Part shown: positions 25,497-35,949 of the stretch, one piece after another
Position numbering within the stretch: the first letter of the stretch is position 1
How the letters are laid out: each line of letters starts with the position of its first letter
Source: Marinilabilia salmonicolor
GTDB taxonomy: Bacteria > Bacteroidota > Bacteroidia > Bacteroidales > Marinilabiliaceae
NCBI RefSeq assembly: GCF_003003035.1
Contig: NZ_PVTS01000001.1
Coordinates: forward strand, 248,001 to 312,000
Direction: 5' to 3'
DNA length: 64,000 nucleotides
Translations under genes and position numbers: made by a program
Notes under the pieces: generated by a model
Told to the model about the DNA's origin: nothing
The model's input: the letters and a program-made list of their open reading frames with translations, nothing else
Databases searched by the model: none

Positions 25497-25584
25497 ATGT
25501 CTTGTAAATCTATTAAAAGTATTTTTAACCAAATATTTACAAGAATTTTTCAGCTTATATTATGTATTTTCAATTGAAAATTAG

Positions 25585-25592
25585 TACTTTTG
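25585..25592 (+). promoter_or_regulatory. Predicted distal -7 box (TACTTTTG) of the str operon
   Basis: This is an exact TAnnTTTG match, 120 bases upstream of rpsL. Transcription would start near 25599. Confidence 0.55.
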
Positions 25593-25658
25593 CACCGCTT
25601 TTTTGTGCATCGGTGTGAAAAATGTTGAGAATCAGTGAGATTTTTAATGTAAAAAGAC

Positions 25659-25666
25659 TACCTTTG
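25659..25666 (+). promoter_or_regulatory. Predicted proximal -7 box (TACCTTTG) of the str operon
   Basis: This is a second exact TAnnTTTG match, 46 bases upstream of the rpsL start. Tandem promoters suit a highly expressed operon. Confidence 0.6.
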
Positions 25667-25711
25667 CAACCCGTTTTAAAAGAGTAATTTAAGTTTAAAA
25701 CAATTGTTTAT

Positions 25712-26086
25712 ATGCCAACAATTCATCAGTTAGTAAAGAAGGGACGGAAGAAACAGGTGGAGAAAAGTAAGTCGCCTGCTTTGAATGCATGTCCGCAAAG
25801 ACGTGGTGTTTGTGTAAGAGTTTATACCACTACACCAAAGAAACCGAACTCAGCCATGCGTAAAGTGGCCAGGGTAAGATTGACCAACGGTAAAGAGGTG
25901 AACGCCTACATCCCGGGAGAAGGACACAACCTTCAGGAGCACTCCATTGTTTTGGTGCGCGGTGGAAGGGTAAAAGACCTTCCCGGTGTTCGTTATCACC
26001 TGGTTCGCGGAGCACTCGATGCTTCAGGAGTTGAGGGACGTACCCAGCGTCGTTCCAAGTACGGGACTAAGCGTCCTAAGAAGTAA
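25712..26086 (+). CDS. rpsL: 30S ribosomal protein S12
   Basis: This 124-residue decoding-centre protein contains [11 protein letters not shown] and [15 protein letters not shown]. Lys43 and Lys88, where substitutions give streptomycin resistance in other bacteria, are the wild-type residues, and Asp89, the methylthiolation site, is present. It opens the str operon, behind two predicted promoters and 120 bases ahead of rpsG. Confidence 0.98.
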   Translation: MPTIHQLVKKGRKKQVEKSKSPALNACPQRRGVCVRVYTTTPKKPNSAMRKVARVRLTNGKEVNAYIPGEGHNLQEHSIVLVRGGRVKDLPGVRYHLVRGALDASGVEGRTQRRSKYGTKRPKK

Positions 26087-26106
26087 TTTTAGTTTCACTG
26101 TTTGGT

Positions 26107-26158
26107 CTTTGTTTATTGGTTTGTAAACAAAGGTTGAGTAAATGGTCGGGAGACCGTT
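26107..26158 (+). promoter_or_regulatory. Two hairpins in the rpsL-rpsG spacer, candidate S7 control site
   Basis: CTTTGTTTA/TAAACAAAG (26107-26115 and 26124-26132) forms a 9-bp stem. AATGGTC/GACCGTT (26141-26147 and 26152-26158) forms a 7-bp stem closed by a GGGA tetraloop. In E. coli the S12-S7 intercistronic RNA is bound by S7 to repress its own translation; a similar role here is inferred from position and structure only. Confidence 0.45.
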
Positions 26159-26206
26159 GAAGACACGGATACAGCCAATAATAAAGCTAATAAACAAAAA
26201 GAAGAG

Positions 26207-26683
26207 ATGAGAAAAAGTAAACCAAAGAAGAGGATTATTCTTCCCGATCCGAAGTTTAATGACACCATGGTGACGCAGTTCGTAAATAACATGATGTACG
26301 ACGGAAAGAAATCCGTGGCTTATGCTATTTTTTACGATGCGATGGATCGTATTGCTGACAAAGCAGAAAAAGAGGGTAAAGCACCCCTCGAAGTGTTTAA
26401 AAAAGCATTGGAAAATGTTACACCCGCAGTTGAGGTAAAAAGCCGTCGCGTTGGTGGTGCAACTTTTCAGGTTCCAACAGAAATTCGTGCCGACAGAAAG
26501 TTGTCTGTGAGTATGAAAAACCTGATTGCATTTGCCCGTAAGCGCAGTGGTAAGTCAATGGCCGAAAAACTGGGTGCTGAAATTGTTGCCGCATATAACC
26601 AGGAAGGCGGAGCCTTCAAAAGAAAAGAGGATATGCATAAAATGGCCGAAGCCAACCGTGCATTCGCTCACTTCAGATTTTAA
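26207..26683 (+). CDS. rpsG: 30S ribosomal protein S7
   Basis: This 158-residue primary 16S rRNA-binding protein organises the head of the small subunit. It begins [20 protein letters not shown] and carries [19 protein letters not shown]. It is preceded by an unusually long 120-base spacer with two hairpins and followed 27 bases later by fusA. Length is normal for the family. Confidence 0.98.
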   Translation: MRKSKPKKRIILPDPKFNDTMVTQFVNNMMYDGKKSVAYAIFYDAMDRIADKAEKEGKAPLEVFKKALENVTPAVEVKSRRVGGATFQVPTEIRADRKLSVSMKNLIAFARKRSGKSMAEKLGAEIVAAYNQEGGAFKRKEDMHKMAEANRAFAHFRF

Positions 26684-26710
26684 ACTTAACTAAATAAAGG
26701 AAACCTTAAT

Positions 26711-28822
26711 ATGGCAAAGGCAGACTTAAAATATACCAGAAATATCGGAATCATGGCGCACATCGATGCCGGTAAAACAACCGCCACAGAGCGGATTCTG
26801 TTTTATACCGGTATGACGCATAAAATCGGTGAGACGCACGATGGTTCTGCTACAATGGACTGGATGGAGCAGGAGCAGGAGAGAGGTATTACCATTACTT
26901 CCGCTGCCATTACAACCAACTGGAAATACAACAACGAAGACTATAAAATTAACATCATTGACACCCCGGGTCACGTTGACTTTACTGTTGAGGTAGAGCG
27001 CTCACTGAGGGTTCTCGATGGTGCTGTTGCTGTTTTCTGTGCCGTTGGTGGTGTTGAGCCCCAGTCTGAAACCGTATGGAGACAAGCCAACAAGTATGGT
27101 GTTCCCCGTATGGGTTTTGTGAATAAAATGGACCGTTCAGGTGCCAATTTCTTCGAAGTGGTTCGTCAGGTAAAAGAAGTACTTGGCGCTAATCCTGTTC
27201 CTGTTCAGGTGCCCATCGGTGCTGAAGAGGATTTTCGCGGAGTTGTTGACCTGATTGAGAATAAAGCCGTTGTTTGGTTTGATGACGACGTATTGGGTGC
27301 CCGTTACGAACTTCAGGACGTTCCTGCCGAAATGGTGGACGAAGTGGAAGAGTGGCGCGGTAAGCTTATCGAATCTGTTGCTGAATATGACGATGAGCTG
27401 ATGGAGAGGTATTTTGAAGATCCCGAATCCATCACCAAAGAGCAACTGATCGAGGTTTTGCGTAAAGCAACCATCGATATGAAAGTGGTTCCCATGCTTT
27501 GTGGTTCGGCTTTCAAAAATAAAGGTGTTCAGCGTTTGATCGATGCGATTGTAGGCTTCCTGCCTTCACCCGTCGATGTTGCTGAAATTGAAGGTGTAAA
27601 CCCCCGGACCGGTAAAGAAGAGGCTCGTCCTCATGACGAAGATGCTCCTTTTACCGCTCTTGCATTTAAAATTGCTACCGACCCGTTTGTGGGACGTCTG
27701 GCATTTATGCGTGTTTACTCCGGAAAAATTGATGCAGGTTCCTATGTTTGGAACTCACGCACCGAGAAAAAAGAGCGGATTGCACGTTTGTATCAGATGA
27801 AATCCAATAAGCAGTTGCCCAGGGATACCATCTCAGCAGGTGATATTTGTGCCGGTGTAGGTTTTAAAGATATCCGTACCGGAGATACCCTGTGTGATGA
27901 GAAGCATCCTATTGCTTTGGAATCAATGGAATTTCCGGAGCCTGTTATTGGTGTGGCTGTTGAGCCTAAGAGTCAGAAAGATATGGATAAACTGGGTGCC
28001 GGACTTGCCAAATTGGCCGAGGAGGATCCTACTTTCCGTGTTGAAACTGATGAGGAAAACGGACAGACTGTTATCAGCGGTATGGGTGAGTTGCACCTTG
28101 AAATTATCGTTGATCGTCTGAAACGTGAGTTTAAGGTTGAATGTAACCAGGGACGTCCTCAGGTGAACTATAAAGAAGCGATTACCAAAACTGTTGATCA
28201 CCGTGAGGTGTTTAAAAAGCAGACCGGTGGTCGTGGTAAGTTTGCCGACGTTATTGTAAAGGTAGGCCCTGCAGATGACGATAAAGAAGGTCTTCAGTTT
28301 ATCGACCTCGTTAAAGGTGGTAACATTCCAAAGGAATTTATCCCCTCTGTTGAGAAAGGTTTTAAAGATGCCATGAAAAATGGTGTTTTGGCCGGATTTA
28401 ACGTGGACAGTCTTAAAGTTGAACTGATTGACGGATCTTTCCACCCGGTGGACTCTGACCAGCTTTCGTTTGAAATTGCCGGTCGCCAGGCATTTAAATC
28501 TGCCTGTATGAAAGCCAAGCCTGTGCTGCTCGAGCCTATTATGAAAGTGGAAGTGGTAACTCCTGAAGAGTATATGGGAGATGTTATTTCTGACTTCAAT
28601 AAGCGTCGCGGACAGGTGGAAGGAATGGAATCTAAAGCCGGTGCCCGTGTGGTTAAAGCTAAAGTACCATTGGCCGAAATGTTCGGTTATGTTACTGCTT
28701 TGCGTACCATTTCATCGGGTCGTGCAACTTCCTCAATGGAATTTAGTCACTTCGAAGAAGTTTCTAAGAGCATTGCTACGGAAGTGGTTAAAGAGGCCAA
28801 AGGTAAAGTCGAATTATTATAG
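26711..28822 (+). CDS. fusA: Elongation factor G (canonical)
   Basis: This 703-residue translocase GTPase has all motifs intact: AHIDAGKTT (16-24), RGITI (58-62), DTPGHVDF with catalytic His88, and NKMD. Domains II to V follow in the usual order. It drives movement of tRNAs and mRNA on the ribosome and helps ribosome recycling. A purine-rich AAGGAAA precedes the start. No tuf gene follows; rpsJ comes next after 21 bases. Compare the degenerate paralogue at 6538-8700. Confidence 0.98.
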   Translation: MAKADLKYTRNIGIMAHIDAGKTTATERILFYTGMTHKIGETHDGSATMDWMEQEQERGITITSAAITTNWKYNNEDYKINIIDTPGHVDFTVEVERSLRVLDGAVAVFCAVGGVEPQSETVWRQANKYGVPRMGFVNKMDRSGANFFEVVRQVKEVLGANPVPVQVPIGAEEDFRGVVDLIENKAVVWFDDDVLGARYELQDVPAEMVDEVEEWRGKLIESVAEYDDELMERYFEDPESITKEQLIEVLRKATIDMKVVPMLCGSAFKNKGVQRLIDAIVGFLPSPVDVAEIEGVNPRTGKEEARPHDEDAPFTALAFKIATDPFVGRLAFMRVYSGKIDAGSYVWNSRTEKKERIARLYQMKSNKQLPRDTISAGDICAGVGFKDIRTGDTLCDEKHPIALESMEFPEPVIGVAVEPKSQKDMDKLGAGLAKLAEEDPTFRVETDEENGQTVISGMGELHLEIIVDRLKREFKVECNQGRPQVNYKEAITKTVDHREVFKKQTGGRGKFADVIVKVGPADDDKEGLQFIDLVKGGNIPKEFIPSVEKGFKDAMKNGVLAGFNVDSLKVELIDGSFHPVDSDQLSFEIAGRQAFKSACMKAKPVLLEPIMKVEVVTPEEYMGDVISDFNKRRGQVEGMESKAGARVVKAKVPLAEMFGYVTALRTISSGRATSSMEFSHFEEVSKSIATEVVKEAKGKVELL

Positions 28823-28843
28823 AAACAGTTCTCATCAACCATT

Positions 28844-29149
28844 ATGAATCAAAAAATAAGAATCAAACTCAAGTCATACGATCACAATTTGGTGGACAAG
28901 TCTGCCGAGAAGATCGTTAAGACCGTTAAAACCACCGGAGCAGTGGTAAGCGGCCCTATTCCGCTGCCCACACACAAGCGGATTTTTACAGTTCTGCGTT
29001 CCACTTTCGTTAACAAGAAAGCACGTGAACAATACGAACTGGCTTCTTACAAGCGCCTGATCGATATTTACAGTTCTACTGCTAAAACCATCGATGCGCT
29101 GATGAAGCTGGAACTTCCCAGTGGTGTGGAAGTGGAAATTAAAGTGTGA
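28844..29149 (+). CDS. rpsJ: 30S ribosomal protein S10
   Basis: This 101-residue head protein of the small subunit begins [20 protein letters not shown] and contains [11 protein letters not shown]. It is the first gene of the S10-type segment, here joined to the str segment without a visible terminator. Confidence 0.98.
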   Translation: MNQKIRIKLKSYDHNLVDKSAEKIVKTVKTTGAVVSGPIPLPTHKRIFTVLRSTFVNKKAREQYELASYKRLIDIYSSTAKTIDALMKLELPSGVEVEIKV

Positions 29150-29173
29150 TCTAATTATTTAAATCTTTAAGCA

Positions 29174-29791
29174 ATGCCAGGATTAATTGGAAAAAAAATC
29201 GGAATGACTTCCGTTTTCAGTGCCGAGGGGAAAAATGTTCCATGCACTGTTATCGAAGCTGGTCCTTGCGTCGTCACTCAGGTCAAAACAATGGAGACCG
29301 ACGGGTATGAAGCCATTCAGTTGGCTTTTGACGAGAAAAGAGAGAAAAGTACTACCAACCCCTTGAAAGGACATTTCAAGAAGGCAGGAACTTCTCCCAA
29401 GGCCAAGCTGGTTGAATTGAAAGAATTTGAGAATGAACTCAAGCTGGGTGATGTCGTTACAGTGGATCTTTTTGATGAGAACACATTTGTGGACATTACC
29501 GGTGTTTCAAAAGGAAAAGGGTTTCAGGGTGTTGTAAAACGTCACGGATTCGCAGGTGTGGGAGATAAAACCCATGGTCAGCATAACCGTGGTCGTGCTC
29601 CTGGTTCTCTGGGTGCTTCTTCATATCCTTCAAGGGTATTCAAAGGCATGAGAATGGCAGGCCGTACAGGCGGTGACAATGTGAAAGTTGAAAACCTGAA
29701 AGTTATCAAAGTAATTCCCGAAAGTAACCTGTTGATGGTTAAAGGGTCTGTTCCTGGACCTAAGGGTTCATATCTAATTATTGAAAAGTAA
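29174..29791 (+). CDS. rplC: 50S ribosomal protein L3
   Basis: This 205-residue protein lies near the peptidyl-transferase centre. It begins [16 protein letters not shown] and has the loop [20 protein letters not shown], which contains the Gln methylated in other bacteria. Its stop overlaps the rplD start as TAATG, indicating translational coupling. Confidence 0.98.
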   Translation: MPGLIGKKIGMTSVFSAEGKNVPCTVIEAGPCVVTQVKTMETDGYEAIQLAFDEKREKSTTNPLKGHFKKAGTSPKAKLVELKEFENELKLGDVVTVDLFDENTFVDITGVSKGKGFQGVVKRHGFAGVGDKTHGQHNRGRAPGSLGASSYPSRVFKGMRMAGRTGGDNVKVENLKVIKVIPESNLLMVKGSVPGPKGSYLIIEK

Positions 29792-30420
29792 TGGAACTGA
29801 ACGTAGTTAACATACAAGGACAGGAAACCGGCAGAAAAGTGCAATTGCCCGACGCTGTTTTCGGTATTGAGCCCAACGATCATGCCATTTATCTGGACGT
29901 GAAACAATATCTGGCCAATAACCGTCAGGGAACGCACAAATCGAAAGAACGTGCTGAAATTGCCGGAAGTACTAGAAAAATTAAAAAGCAAAAAGGTACG
30001 GGTACTGCTCGTGCCGGTAGTGTGAAATCACCTGTTTTCCGTGGTGGTGGTCGTGTTTTCGGCCCGCAACCGCGTGACTACCGCTTTAAACTGAATAAGA
30101 AACTGAAGCAACTGGCTCGTAAATCGGCCCTGGCATACAAAGCTAAAAGCAATGCCATCGTAGTGGTCGAGGATTTCCAGATGGAAGGTCCTAAAACGAA
30201 AGAGTTTGTGAATATTCGTAAGAATCTGAAGGTTGACGGAAAGAGCTCACTCGTTGTAGTGAAAGATCTCGATCGCAACGTTTACCTTTCGTCACGTAAT
30301 GTTCCCAAATCAGAAGTAGCTACCATTGCCGGACTTAATACCTATAGTATTATGAAAGCACAATCGCTGGTTCTGGCCGAAAGCTCGGTGGAAGAAATCG
30401 CCCAACTTTTTAACGCTTAA
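29791..30420 (+). CDS. rplD: 50S ribosomal protein L4
   Basis: This 209-residue protein has the exit-tunnel loop [20 protein letters not shown] followed by [20 protein letters not shown]. In E. coli L4 also represses the S10 operon; no leader structure for that is visible here. The start overlaps the rplC stop by one base. Confidence 0.98.
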   Translation: MELNVVNIQGQETGRKVQLPDAVFGIEPNDHAIYLDVKQYLANNRQGTHKSKERAEIAGSTRKIKKQKGTGTARAGSVKSPVFRGGGRVFGPQPRDYRFKLNKKLKQLARKSALAYKAKSNAIVVVEDFQMEGPKTKEFVNIRKNLKVDGKSSLVVVKDLDRNVYLSSRNVPKSEVATIAGLNTYSIMKAQSLVLAESSVEEIAQLFNA

Positions 30421-30431
30421 CAAATTAAGTC

Positions 30432-30722
30432 ATGGAAGTAATAATTAAGCCTATAGTAACAGAAAGAATGACCTGGCTTGGCGATGCCCTGAACCGATAC
30501 GGCTTTATTGTGGACAAGCGTGCCAACAAAATTGAGATTAAAAAAGCCGTTGAGGAAATGTATAGCGTTTCAGTAACCGAAGTAAACACTATGGTTTATG
30601 GTGGTAAACTGAAAACCCGTTATACCAAAGGCGGTATCATCAACGGACGGACCAATTCTTTCAAAAAAGCAATTGTAACACTAGCCGAAGGAGATAAGAT
30701 TGATTTCTTTAGCAATATTTAA
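30432..30722 (+). CDS. rplW: 50S ribosomal protein L23
   Basis: This 96-residue protein lies at the exit of the peptide tunnel, where trigger factor and SRP dock. It begins [18 protein letters not shown] and contains [18 protein letters not shown]. It sits 11 bases after rplD and five before rplB. Confidence 0.97.
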   Translation: MEVIIKPIVTERMTWLGDALNRYGFIVDKRANKIEIKKAVEEMYSVSVTEVNTMVYGGKLKTRYTKGGIINGRTNSFKKAIVTLAEGDKIDFFSNI

Positions 30723-30727
30723 TTGAC

Positions 30728-31552
30728 ATGGCAGTAAGAAAATTAAAGCCCACAACACCGGGGCAGAGACACAAAATTATTGGTGCATTTGACTCGATTA
30801 CCTCAGGTGTACCAGAGAAGTCCTTATTGAGGCCTCTGAAAAAATCCGGAGGACGTAACCATAGTGGTAAAATGACTATGCGTTACCTCGGAGGAGGTCA
30901 CAAAAGGAAGTACCGGGTAATCGATTTCAAAAGAAATAAGGACGGTGTTGCCGCAACTGTAGATTCTATTCAGTACGATCCAAATCGTAGTGCACGAATC
31001 GCATTGCTGGTATATGAAGATGGTGAAAAACGGTACATTCTTGCACCTAACGGGTTGCAGGTTGGACACAAAGTACAATCCGGTTCAGGTATTGCACCTG
31101 AAATAGGAAACAGCATTCCTTTGGGAGACATTCCTTTGGGTACTATTGTGCACAACATTGAGCTGCGTCCCGGTCAGGGAGGTGCATTGGCCCGTAGTGC
31201 CGGTACCTTTGCTCAGCTTTCTGCTCGCGAAGGAAAATATGCCGTTGTGAAATTACCTTCCGGAGAATCGAGAATGGTGCTTACCACTTGTCGCGCCACA
31301 GTTGGTGCTGTTGGTAACTCCGATCATGCCCTCGAACAATCAGGTAAGGCCGGTCGTACCCGTTGGTTGGGTCGTCGTCCTCGTGTTCGTGGTGTTGTGA
31401 TGAACCCGGTAGATCACCCGATGGGTGGTGGTGAAGGCCGCTCTTCCGGCGGACATCCAAGATCAAGGAATGGCGTTCTTGCCAAAGGTTACAAAACCCG
31501 TAACAAGAAAAAAGCCTCTTCCAAGTACATTCTCGAAAGAAGGAAAAAGTAA
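30728..31552 (+). CDS. rplB: 50S ribosomal protein L2
   Basis: This 274-residue core protein is needed for subunit joining and peptidyl transfer. It contains [15 protein letters not shown] and the C-terminal [18 protein letters not shown] loop with the conserved His. Length and order are standard. Confidence 0.98.
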   Translation: MAVRKLKPTTPGQRHKIIGAFDSITSGVPEKSLLRPLKKSGGRNHSGKMTMRYLGGGHKRKYRVIDFKRNKDGVAATVDSIQYDPNRSARIALLVYEDGEKRYILAPNGLQVGHKVQSGSGIAPEIGNSIPLGDIPLGTIVHNIELRPGQGGALARSAGTFAQLSAREGKYAVVKLPSGESRMVLTTCRATVGAVGNSDHALEQSGKAGRTRWLGRRPRVRGVVMNPVDHPMGGGEGRSSGGHPRSRNGVLAKGYKTRNKKKASSKYILERRKK

Positions 31553-31572
31553 CCGGTTAATTTGTTTGAATT

Positions 31573-31842
31573 ATGAGCAGATCGTTAAAGAAAGGACCCT
31601 ATATTCATTACAAGCTGGATAAGAAAGTCGCAGCAATGAATGAATCCGGCAAGAAGTCGGTCATTAAAACATGGGCCCGTGCATCAATGATTGCCCCTGA
31701 GTTCGTGGGGCATACCATAGCGGTACACAACGGAAATAAATTTATTCCCGTTTATGTAACCGAAAATATGGTAGGACATAAATTGGGCGAGTTTGCTCCC
31801 ACACGTACCTACAGAGGTCATGGTGGGAACAAGAAACGTTAA
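31573..31842 (+). CDS. rpsS: 30S ribosomal protein S19
   Basis: This 89-residue small-subunit head protein begins [19 protein letters not shown] and has the C-terminal block [16 protein letters not shown]. It lies 20 bases after rplB and 35 before rplV. Confidence 0.98.
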   Translation: MSRSLKKGPYIHYKLDKKVAAMNESGKKSVIKTWARASMIAPEFVGHTIAVHNGNKFIPVYVTENMVGHKLGEFAPTRTYRGHGGNKKR

Positions 31843-31877
31843 TCGTCCCCCAGTTTTAATTAATTAATGACAAAAAA

Positions 31878-32288
31878 ATGGGTGCAAGAAAAAGAATAAG
31901 AGCAGAAAAAATAAAAGAAGCCAGGAAGCAGGAATATGTTGCCCGGCTTCGGAATGTGCCTACTTCCCCGCGCAAAATGAGGCTTGTAGCCGATATGGTT
32001 CGCGGAATGGAAGTCAATAAGGCACTTGACGTCCTGAAGTTTTCCACCAAGGAGGCCTCCCGTCGTGTTGAGAAACTTTTGTTGTCAGCCATCGCCAACT
32101 GGAAAGAAAAGAACGAGGACGTTCGGCTGGAAGATGCCAATCTCTATGTTAAAGAGATTTATGTGGATTCAGGTCGTATCCTTAAACGGTTAAGACCCGC
32201 TCCGCAAGGACGTGCGCACCGTATTCGTAAGCGGTCGAACCACGTGACTATCAAGGTTGACAGTAAAGTTGAAAATCAAGAAAATTAA
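31878..32288 (+). CDS. rplV: 50S ribosomal protein L22
   Basis: This 136-residue exit-tunnel protein has the core [20 protein letters not shown] and the hairpin loop [18 protein letters not shown], which lines the tunnel and is the site of macrolide-resistance changes elsewhere. Confidence 0.98.
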   Translation: MGARKRIRAEKIKEARKQEYVARLRNVPTSPRKMRLVADMVRGMEVNKALDVLKFSTKEASRRVEKLLLSAIANWKEKNEDVRLEDANLYVKEIYVDSGRILKRLRPAPQGRAHRIRKRSNHVTIKVDSKVENQEN

Positions 32289-32298
32289 ATTGAGCTAG

Positions 32299-33009
32299 AT
32301 GGGACAAAAAGTAAATCCAATAAGTAACAGGTTAGGAATTATCCGTGGATGGGATTCCAACTGGTTCGGTGGGAAAGACTACGGCGATAAGCTGTTGGAG
32401 GATTCCAAGCTTCGCAAATACCTCAACGCTCGTCTGGCCAAGGCCAGTGTTTCACGTATCATCATTGAGCGTACGCTGAAACTCGTTACCATTACCGTTT
32501 ATACTGCCCGTCCGGGTATTATTATCGGTAAAGGCGGACAAGAGGTGGACAAGCTAAAAGAAGAGTTAAAAAAGATTACTGATAAAGAGGTACAGATCAA
32601 TATCTTTGAAGTAAAACGTCCTGAAATGGATGCCTTGATCGTAGCCAATAATATCGCACGTCAGCTGGAAGGCCGTATCGCCTACCGTCGTGCTACCAAA
32701 ATGGCTATTGCTTCTACCATGCGTATGGGAGCTGAAGGAATTAAAATTCAGGTATCAGGTCGTTTGAACGGTGCTGAAATGGCTCGTTCCGAAATGTATA
32801 AAGAAGGTCGTACACCCCTTCATACTTTCCGTGCCGATATTGACTTCGCCAAAGCCGAAGCCTTGACAAAAACAGGTTTGATTGGTATCAAAGTCTGGAT
32901 TTGTAAAGGTGAGATCTATGGTAAACCTGATCTTTCTCCTAATTTTAATCAGAAGGAAGCTGGTGGAAACCGTGGAGGAAAAGGCGGATTCAAAAAGAGA
33001 AGAAAGTAA
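32299..33009 (+). CDS. rpsC: 30S ribosomal protein S3
   Basis: This 236-residue protein lies at the mRNA entry pore and has helicase activity with S4. It has a KH domain with [18 protein letters not shown] and the C-terminal [11 protein letters not shown] stretch. The basic Gly/Lys tail ([15 protein letters not shown]) is normal for the phylum. Confidence 0.98.
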   Translation: MGQKVNPISNRLGIIRGWDSNWFGGKDYGDKLLEDSKLRKYLNARLAKASVSRIIIERTLKLVTITVYTARPGIIIGKGGQEVDKLKEELKKITDKEVQINIFEVKRPEMDALIVANNIARQLEGRIAYRRATKMAIASTMRMGAEGIKIQVSGRLNGAEMARSEMYKEGRTPLHTFRADIDFAKAEALTKTGLIGIKVWICKGEIYGKPDLSPNFNQKEAGGNRGGKGGFKKRRK

Positions 33010-33041
33010 TCATCTGTTAAACTTTAATTGAAACATTAACG

Positions 33042-33473
33042 ATGTTACAACCGAAAAAAGTAAAACACAGAAGGCAACAAAAGGGAAGAATGAAGGGTAA
33101 TGCCCAACGCGGGCATGAGCTGGCATTCGGCTCTTTTGGAATTAAATCACTGCAGACAAAATGGATTACCGGCCGCCAGATAGAGGCTGCCCGTATCGCA
33201 GTGACACGTTATATGCAACGTCAGGGACAAATCTGGATTCGTATCTTTCCCGATAAACCCATCACCAAGAAACCTGCAGAGGTTCGGATGGGTAAAGGTA
33301 AAGGTTCTCCTGAAGGATTTGTAGCCCCTGTAACACCCGGACGCATGCTTATTGAATGCGACGGAGTTTCTTTCGAGATAGCCAAAGAAGCCCTGCGTTT
33401 GGCCGCTCAGAAACTACCCGTTACCACCAAGTTTGTGGTGCGTCGGGATTTTGTTGAATCTTCAAATGATTAA
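33042..33473 (+). CDS. rplP: 50S ribosomal protein L16
   Basis: This 143-residue protein lies at the A-site tRNA elbow. It begins [19 protein letters not shown] and contains [20 protein letters not shown]. The start follows rpsC by 32 bases; rpmC follows five bases after the stop. Confidence 0.98.
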   Translation: MLQPKKVKHRRQQKGRMKGNAQRGHELAFGSFGIKSLQTKWITGRQIEAARIAVTRYMQRQGQIWIRIFPDKPITKKPAEVRMGKGKGSPEGFVAPVTPGRMLIECDGVSFEIAKEALRLAAQKLPVTTKFVVRRDFVESSND

Positions 33474-33478
33474 GAAGT

Positions 33479-33679
33479 ATGAAAAGTTCAGAAATTAAAG
33501 AAATGGCACCTCACGAAATTGAGGAGCGTATTGATGCGCTTAGTCAGGAGCTGGTTCGTATGAAACTTAATCATACCATTTCTCCCCTGGAGAATCCGAT
33601 GAAGATTAAGCATACCCGGCAAGACATCGCACGCATGAAAACAATCCTGCGTCAGAAGCAACTTAATGAAAAATCGTAA
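33479..33679 (+). CDS. rpmC: 50S ribosomal protein L29
   Basis: This 66-residue two-helix protein near the tunnel exit begins MKSSEIKEMAPHEIEERIDA and ends with IARMKTILRQKQ. It is followed four bases later by rpsQ. Confidence 0.96.
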   Translation: MKSSEIKEMAPHEIEERIDALSQELVRMKLNHTISPLENPMKIKHTRQDIARMKTILRQKQLNEKS

Positions 33680-33683
33680 GTAG

Positions 33684-33941
33684 ATGGAAACCAGAAATCT
33701 TAGAAAAGAAAGAACAGGTGTAGTGGTGAGCGACAAGATGGACAAATCCGTCGTTGTTGCCGTCGTGATCCGTGAGAAGCACCCCATTTACGGGAAATTT
33801 GTGAAGAAGACAAAGAAGTTTCACGCGCACGATGCCGAGAACACCTGCAATATAGGGGATACCGTTCGTATTATGGAAACACGCCCCCTGAGCAAAACCA
33901 AACGTTGGAGATTAGTTGAAATCCTTGAAAGAGCTAAGTAA
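33684..33941 (+). CDS. rpsQ: 30S ribosomal protein S17
   Basis: This 85-residue OB-fold protein binds 16S rRNA. It begins [20 protein letters not shown] and contains [20 protein letters not shown]. Two bases separate it from rplN. Confidence 0.97.
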   Translation: METRNLRKERTGVVVSDKMDKSVVVAVVIREKHPIYGKFVKKTKKFHAHDAENTCNIGDTVRIMETRPLSKTKRWRLVEILERAK

Positions 33942-33943
33942 TC

Positions 33944-34309
33944 ATGATACAGCAAGAATCCAGACTTAATGTTGCCGACAATAGTGGCGCCAGAGAGGTT
34001 CTCTGTATCCGCGTACTGGGAGGTACCGGACGCAGATACGCCTCAGTGGGCGATCGCATTGTGGTAACCGTAAAAAGTGCCTTGCCTTCAAGCGAAATGA
34101 AGAAAGGTACCGTTAGTAAAGCGGTAGTTGTTCGCACAAAGAAGGAAGTTAGGCGCGCCGACGGCTCTTATATCCGTTTCGATGATAATGCCTGTGTGCT
34201 AATTAATAATTTGGGCGAAATGCGGGGAACCCGTATTTTCGGACCCATTCCCCGCGAGCTTCGCGAAGGGTACATGAAGATTGTTTCATTGGCGCCTGAA
34301 GTGCTTTAA
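33944..34309 (+). CDS. rplN: 50S ribosomal protein L14
   Basis: This 121-residue protein forms an intersubunit bridge and docks the silencing factor RsfS. It begins [20 protein letters not shown] and ends with the [20 protein letters not shown] block. It is preceded by two bases and followed by 21. Confidence 0.98.
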   Translation: MIQQESRLNVADNSGAREVLCIRVLGGTGRRYASVGDRIVVTVKSALPSSEMKKGTVSKAVVVRTKKEVRRADGSYIRFDDNACVLINNLGEMRGTRIFGPIPRELREGYMKIVSLAPEVL

Positions 34310-34330
34310 ATTTTAAAGAGTTAGAAAATC

Positions 34331-34651
34331 ATGGGAAAATTACATGTCAAAAAAGGTGATGTCGTCATTGTAAATGCCGGTGTCAACAAAGGACAGGAAG
34401 GAAGAATTCTGGAGGTCTTTCCCGAGAAGAAGCGCGCCATTGTGGAAGGGGTGAATATGGTAAGTAAACATACCAAGCCCAATTCTGAAAACCCACAGGG
34501 CGGCATCGTGAAAAAGGAAGCCCCTATTCATATTTCCAATCTTAACCTGAAGGATCCCTCCTCAGGTAAAGCTACCCGTATTGGTCGTAAATTGAACGAC
34601 CAGGGGAAGTTGGTTCGTTATTCTAAAAAATCAGGAGAGGAGATCAAGTAA
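34331..34651 (+). CDS. rplX: 50S ribosomal protein L24
   Basis: This 106-residue assembly-initiating protein has the KOW motif [20 protein letters not shown] and the following [13 protein letters not shown]. Its stop overlaps the rplE start as TAATG. Confidence 0.97.
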   Translation: MGKLHVKKGDVVIVNAGVNKGQEGRILEVFPEKKRAIVEGVNMVSKHTKPNSENPQGGIVKKEAPIHISNLNLKDPSSGKATRIGRKLNDQGKLVRYSKKSGEEIK

Positions 34652-35208
34652 TGAGCTATACACCTACATTAGAAAAACAATACAAGGAACAGATTGTACA
34701 GGCTCTTATGAAAGAGTTTGGCTACAAAACTGTGATGCAGGTTCCCAGATTGGAGAAAATTGTAATCAACCAGGGTGTTGGTGATGCTGTTGCCGATAAA
34801 AAACTGATTGATATCTCTGTTAAAGAGTTGTCAACCATTTCCGGACAACAGGCAGTGCCCCGTTATTCCAAGAAGGATATCTCCAATTTTAAATTGCGTA
34901 AGAAAATGCCCATCGGTGCCAGTGTTACTTTGCGCCGCGATAATATGTATGAATTCCTGGAGCGTCTTATTCGCGTGGCTTTGCCTCGTATTCGTGACTT
35001 TAAAGGAATCAACAGCAAGCTGGATGGCAGAGGGAATTATACCCTGGGTGTTGAAGAACAAATCATTTTTCCTGAAATAAATATTGATAGCGTTAACAAA
35101 ATTATGGGTATGAATATTACCTTTGTGACCTCAGGAAAAACCGATGAAGAAGCATTTGCTTTGCTTCGTGAGTTCGGATTACCGTTTAAAAACCTTAAAA
35201 AGAACTAG
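34651..35208 (+). CDS. rplE: 50S ribosomal protein L5
   Basis: This 185-residue protein anchors 5S rRNA in the central protuberance. It contains [38 protein letters not shown] and [15 protein letters not shown]. It is translationally coupled to rplX and followed five bases later by rpsN. Confidence 0.98.
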   Translation: MSYTPTLEKQYKEQIVQALMKEFGYKTVMQVPRLEKIVINQGVGDAVADKKLIDISVKELSTISGQQAVPRYSKKDISNFKLRKKMPIGASVTLRRDNMYEFLERLIRVALPRIRDFKGINSKLDGRGNYTLGVEEQIIFPEINIDSVNKIMGMNITFVTSGKTDEEAFALLREFGLPFKNLKKN

Positions 35209-35213
35209 TTAAT

Positions 35214-35483
35214 ATGGCAAAAGAATCCATGAAAGCCCGCGATCGTAAGCGGGACAAACTTATTGCCAAATACGCTGAAAAAAGGGCCAGACTGAAGGCC
35301 GAAGGTGATTACGAGGGCTTGCAAAAGCTTCCTCGTAATGCATCTCCCGTAAGACAGCACAACCGTTGCAAACTCACCGGTCGTCCCAAGGGATATATGC
35401 GTCAATTTGGTGTTAGCAGGATTACTTTTCGTGAATTGGCTTCTTCGGGCTTGATCCCCGGAGTTAAAAAAGCCAGTTGGTAA
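35214..35483 (+). CDS. rpsN: 30S ribosomal protein S14 (zinc-independent type)
   Basis: This 89-residue protein is of the longer S14 type. It has a single Cys in [20 protein letters not shown] instead of the four zinc-binding cysteines of short S14, so it needs no zinc. It ends [13 protein letters not shown] 55-base spacer with a small hairpin separates it from rpsH. Confidence 0.97.
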   Translation: MAKESMKARDRKRDKLIAKYAEKRARLKAEGDYEGLQKLPRNASPVRQHNRCKLTGRPKGYMRQFGVSRITFRELASSGLIPGVKKASW

Positions 35484-35501
35484 GGAGAGTAAGTGTTAAA
35501 T

Positions 35502-35524
35502 ATTGTCCCGGTTGCGGGATCAAT
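35502..35524 (+). promoter_or_regulatory. Hairpin upstream of rpsH
   Basis: ATTG-TCCCG and CGGGA-CAAT pair around a GTTG tetraloop with one bulged T. The stem ends 14 bases before the rpsH start codon and lies in the longest spacer of the spc segment after rplO-secY. A role in S8 autoregulation is only a guess. Confidence 0.35.
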
Positions 35525-35538
35525 TTAAACTTAAGAAG

Positions 35539-35934
35539 ATGACAGATCCAATTGCAGATTACCTGACACGTGTCAGGAACGCCGTTATGGCAAAGCATAA
35601 GGTTGTAGAGGTACCTGCCTCCAATCTTAAGAAGGAGATGACCAAAATTTTGTTTGACAAAGGTTATATCCTCAACTACAAAGTAATGGACGACGGTAAA
35701 CAGGGAATTATCAAAATTGCCCTTAAGTATGATGCCTCGTCAAAAGAATCCGCCATTAAAAAACTGAAGCGTGTTTCTACTCCCGGTTTAAGAAAATATA
35801 CCGGGTACCGTGAAGTACCACGCGTTTTGAATGGTTTGGGTATTGCGATTATATCCACTTCAAAGGGGGTTATGACCGATAAGGAAGCCCGCAATGAAAA
35901 AGTGGGTGGTGAAGTTTTGTGTTACGTTTATTAA
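35539..35934 (+). CDS. rpsH: 30S ribosomal protein S8
   Basis: This 131-residue primary 16S rRNA binder begins [20 protein letters not shown] and ends [20 protein letters not shown] followed by CYVY. An in-frame TTG 36 bases upstream would add [12 protein letters not shown], but S8 proteins start at MTDPIADYL, so the ATG at 35539 is chosen. Confidence 0.97.
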   Translation: MTDPIADYLTRVRNAVMAKHKVVEVPASNLKKEMTKILFDKGYILNYKVMDDGKQGIIKIALKYDASSKESAIKKLKRVSTPGLRKYTGYREVPRVLNGLGIAIISTSKGVMTDKEARNEKVGGEVLCYVY

Positions 35935-35949
35935 AAAGGAGGTTTAGTT

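Larger units (their letters stand above)
25366..25711. other. 346-bp region upstream of rpsL
   Basis: This divergent region holds the start side of the M28 peptidase gene, the 3' half of a leader element (25449-25496) followed by a possible 26-codon frame, and two tandem TAnnTTTG boxes for the ribosomal operon. Confidence 0.6.
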
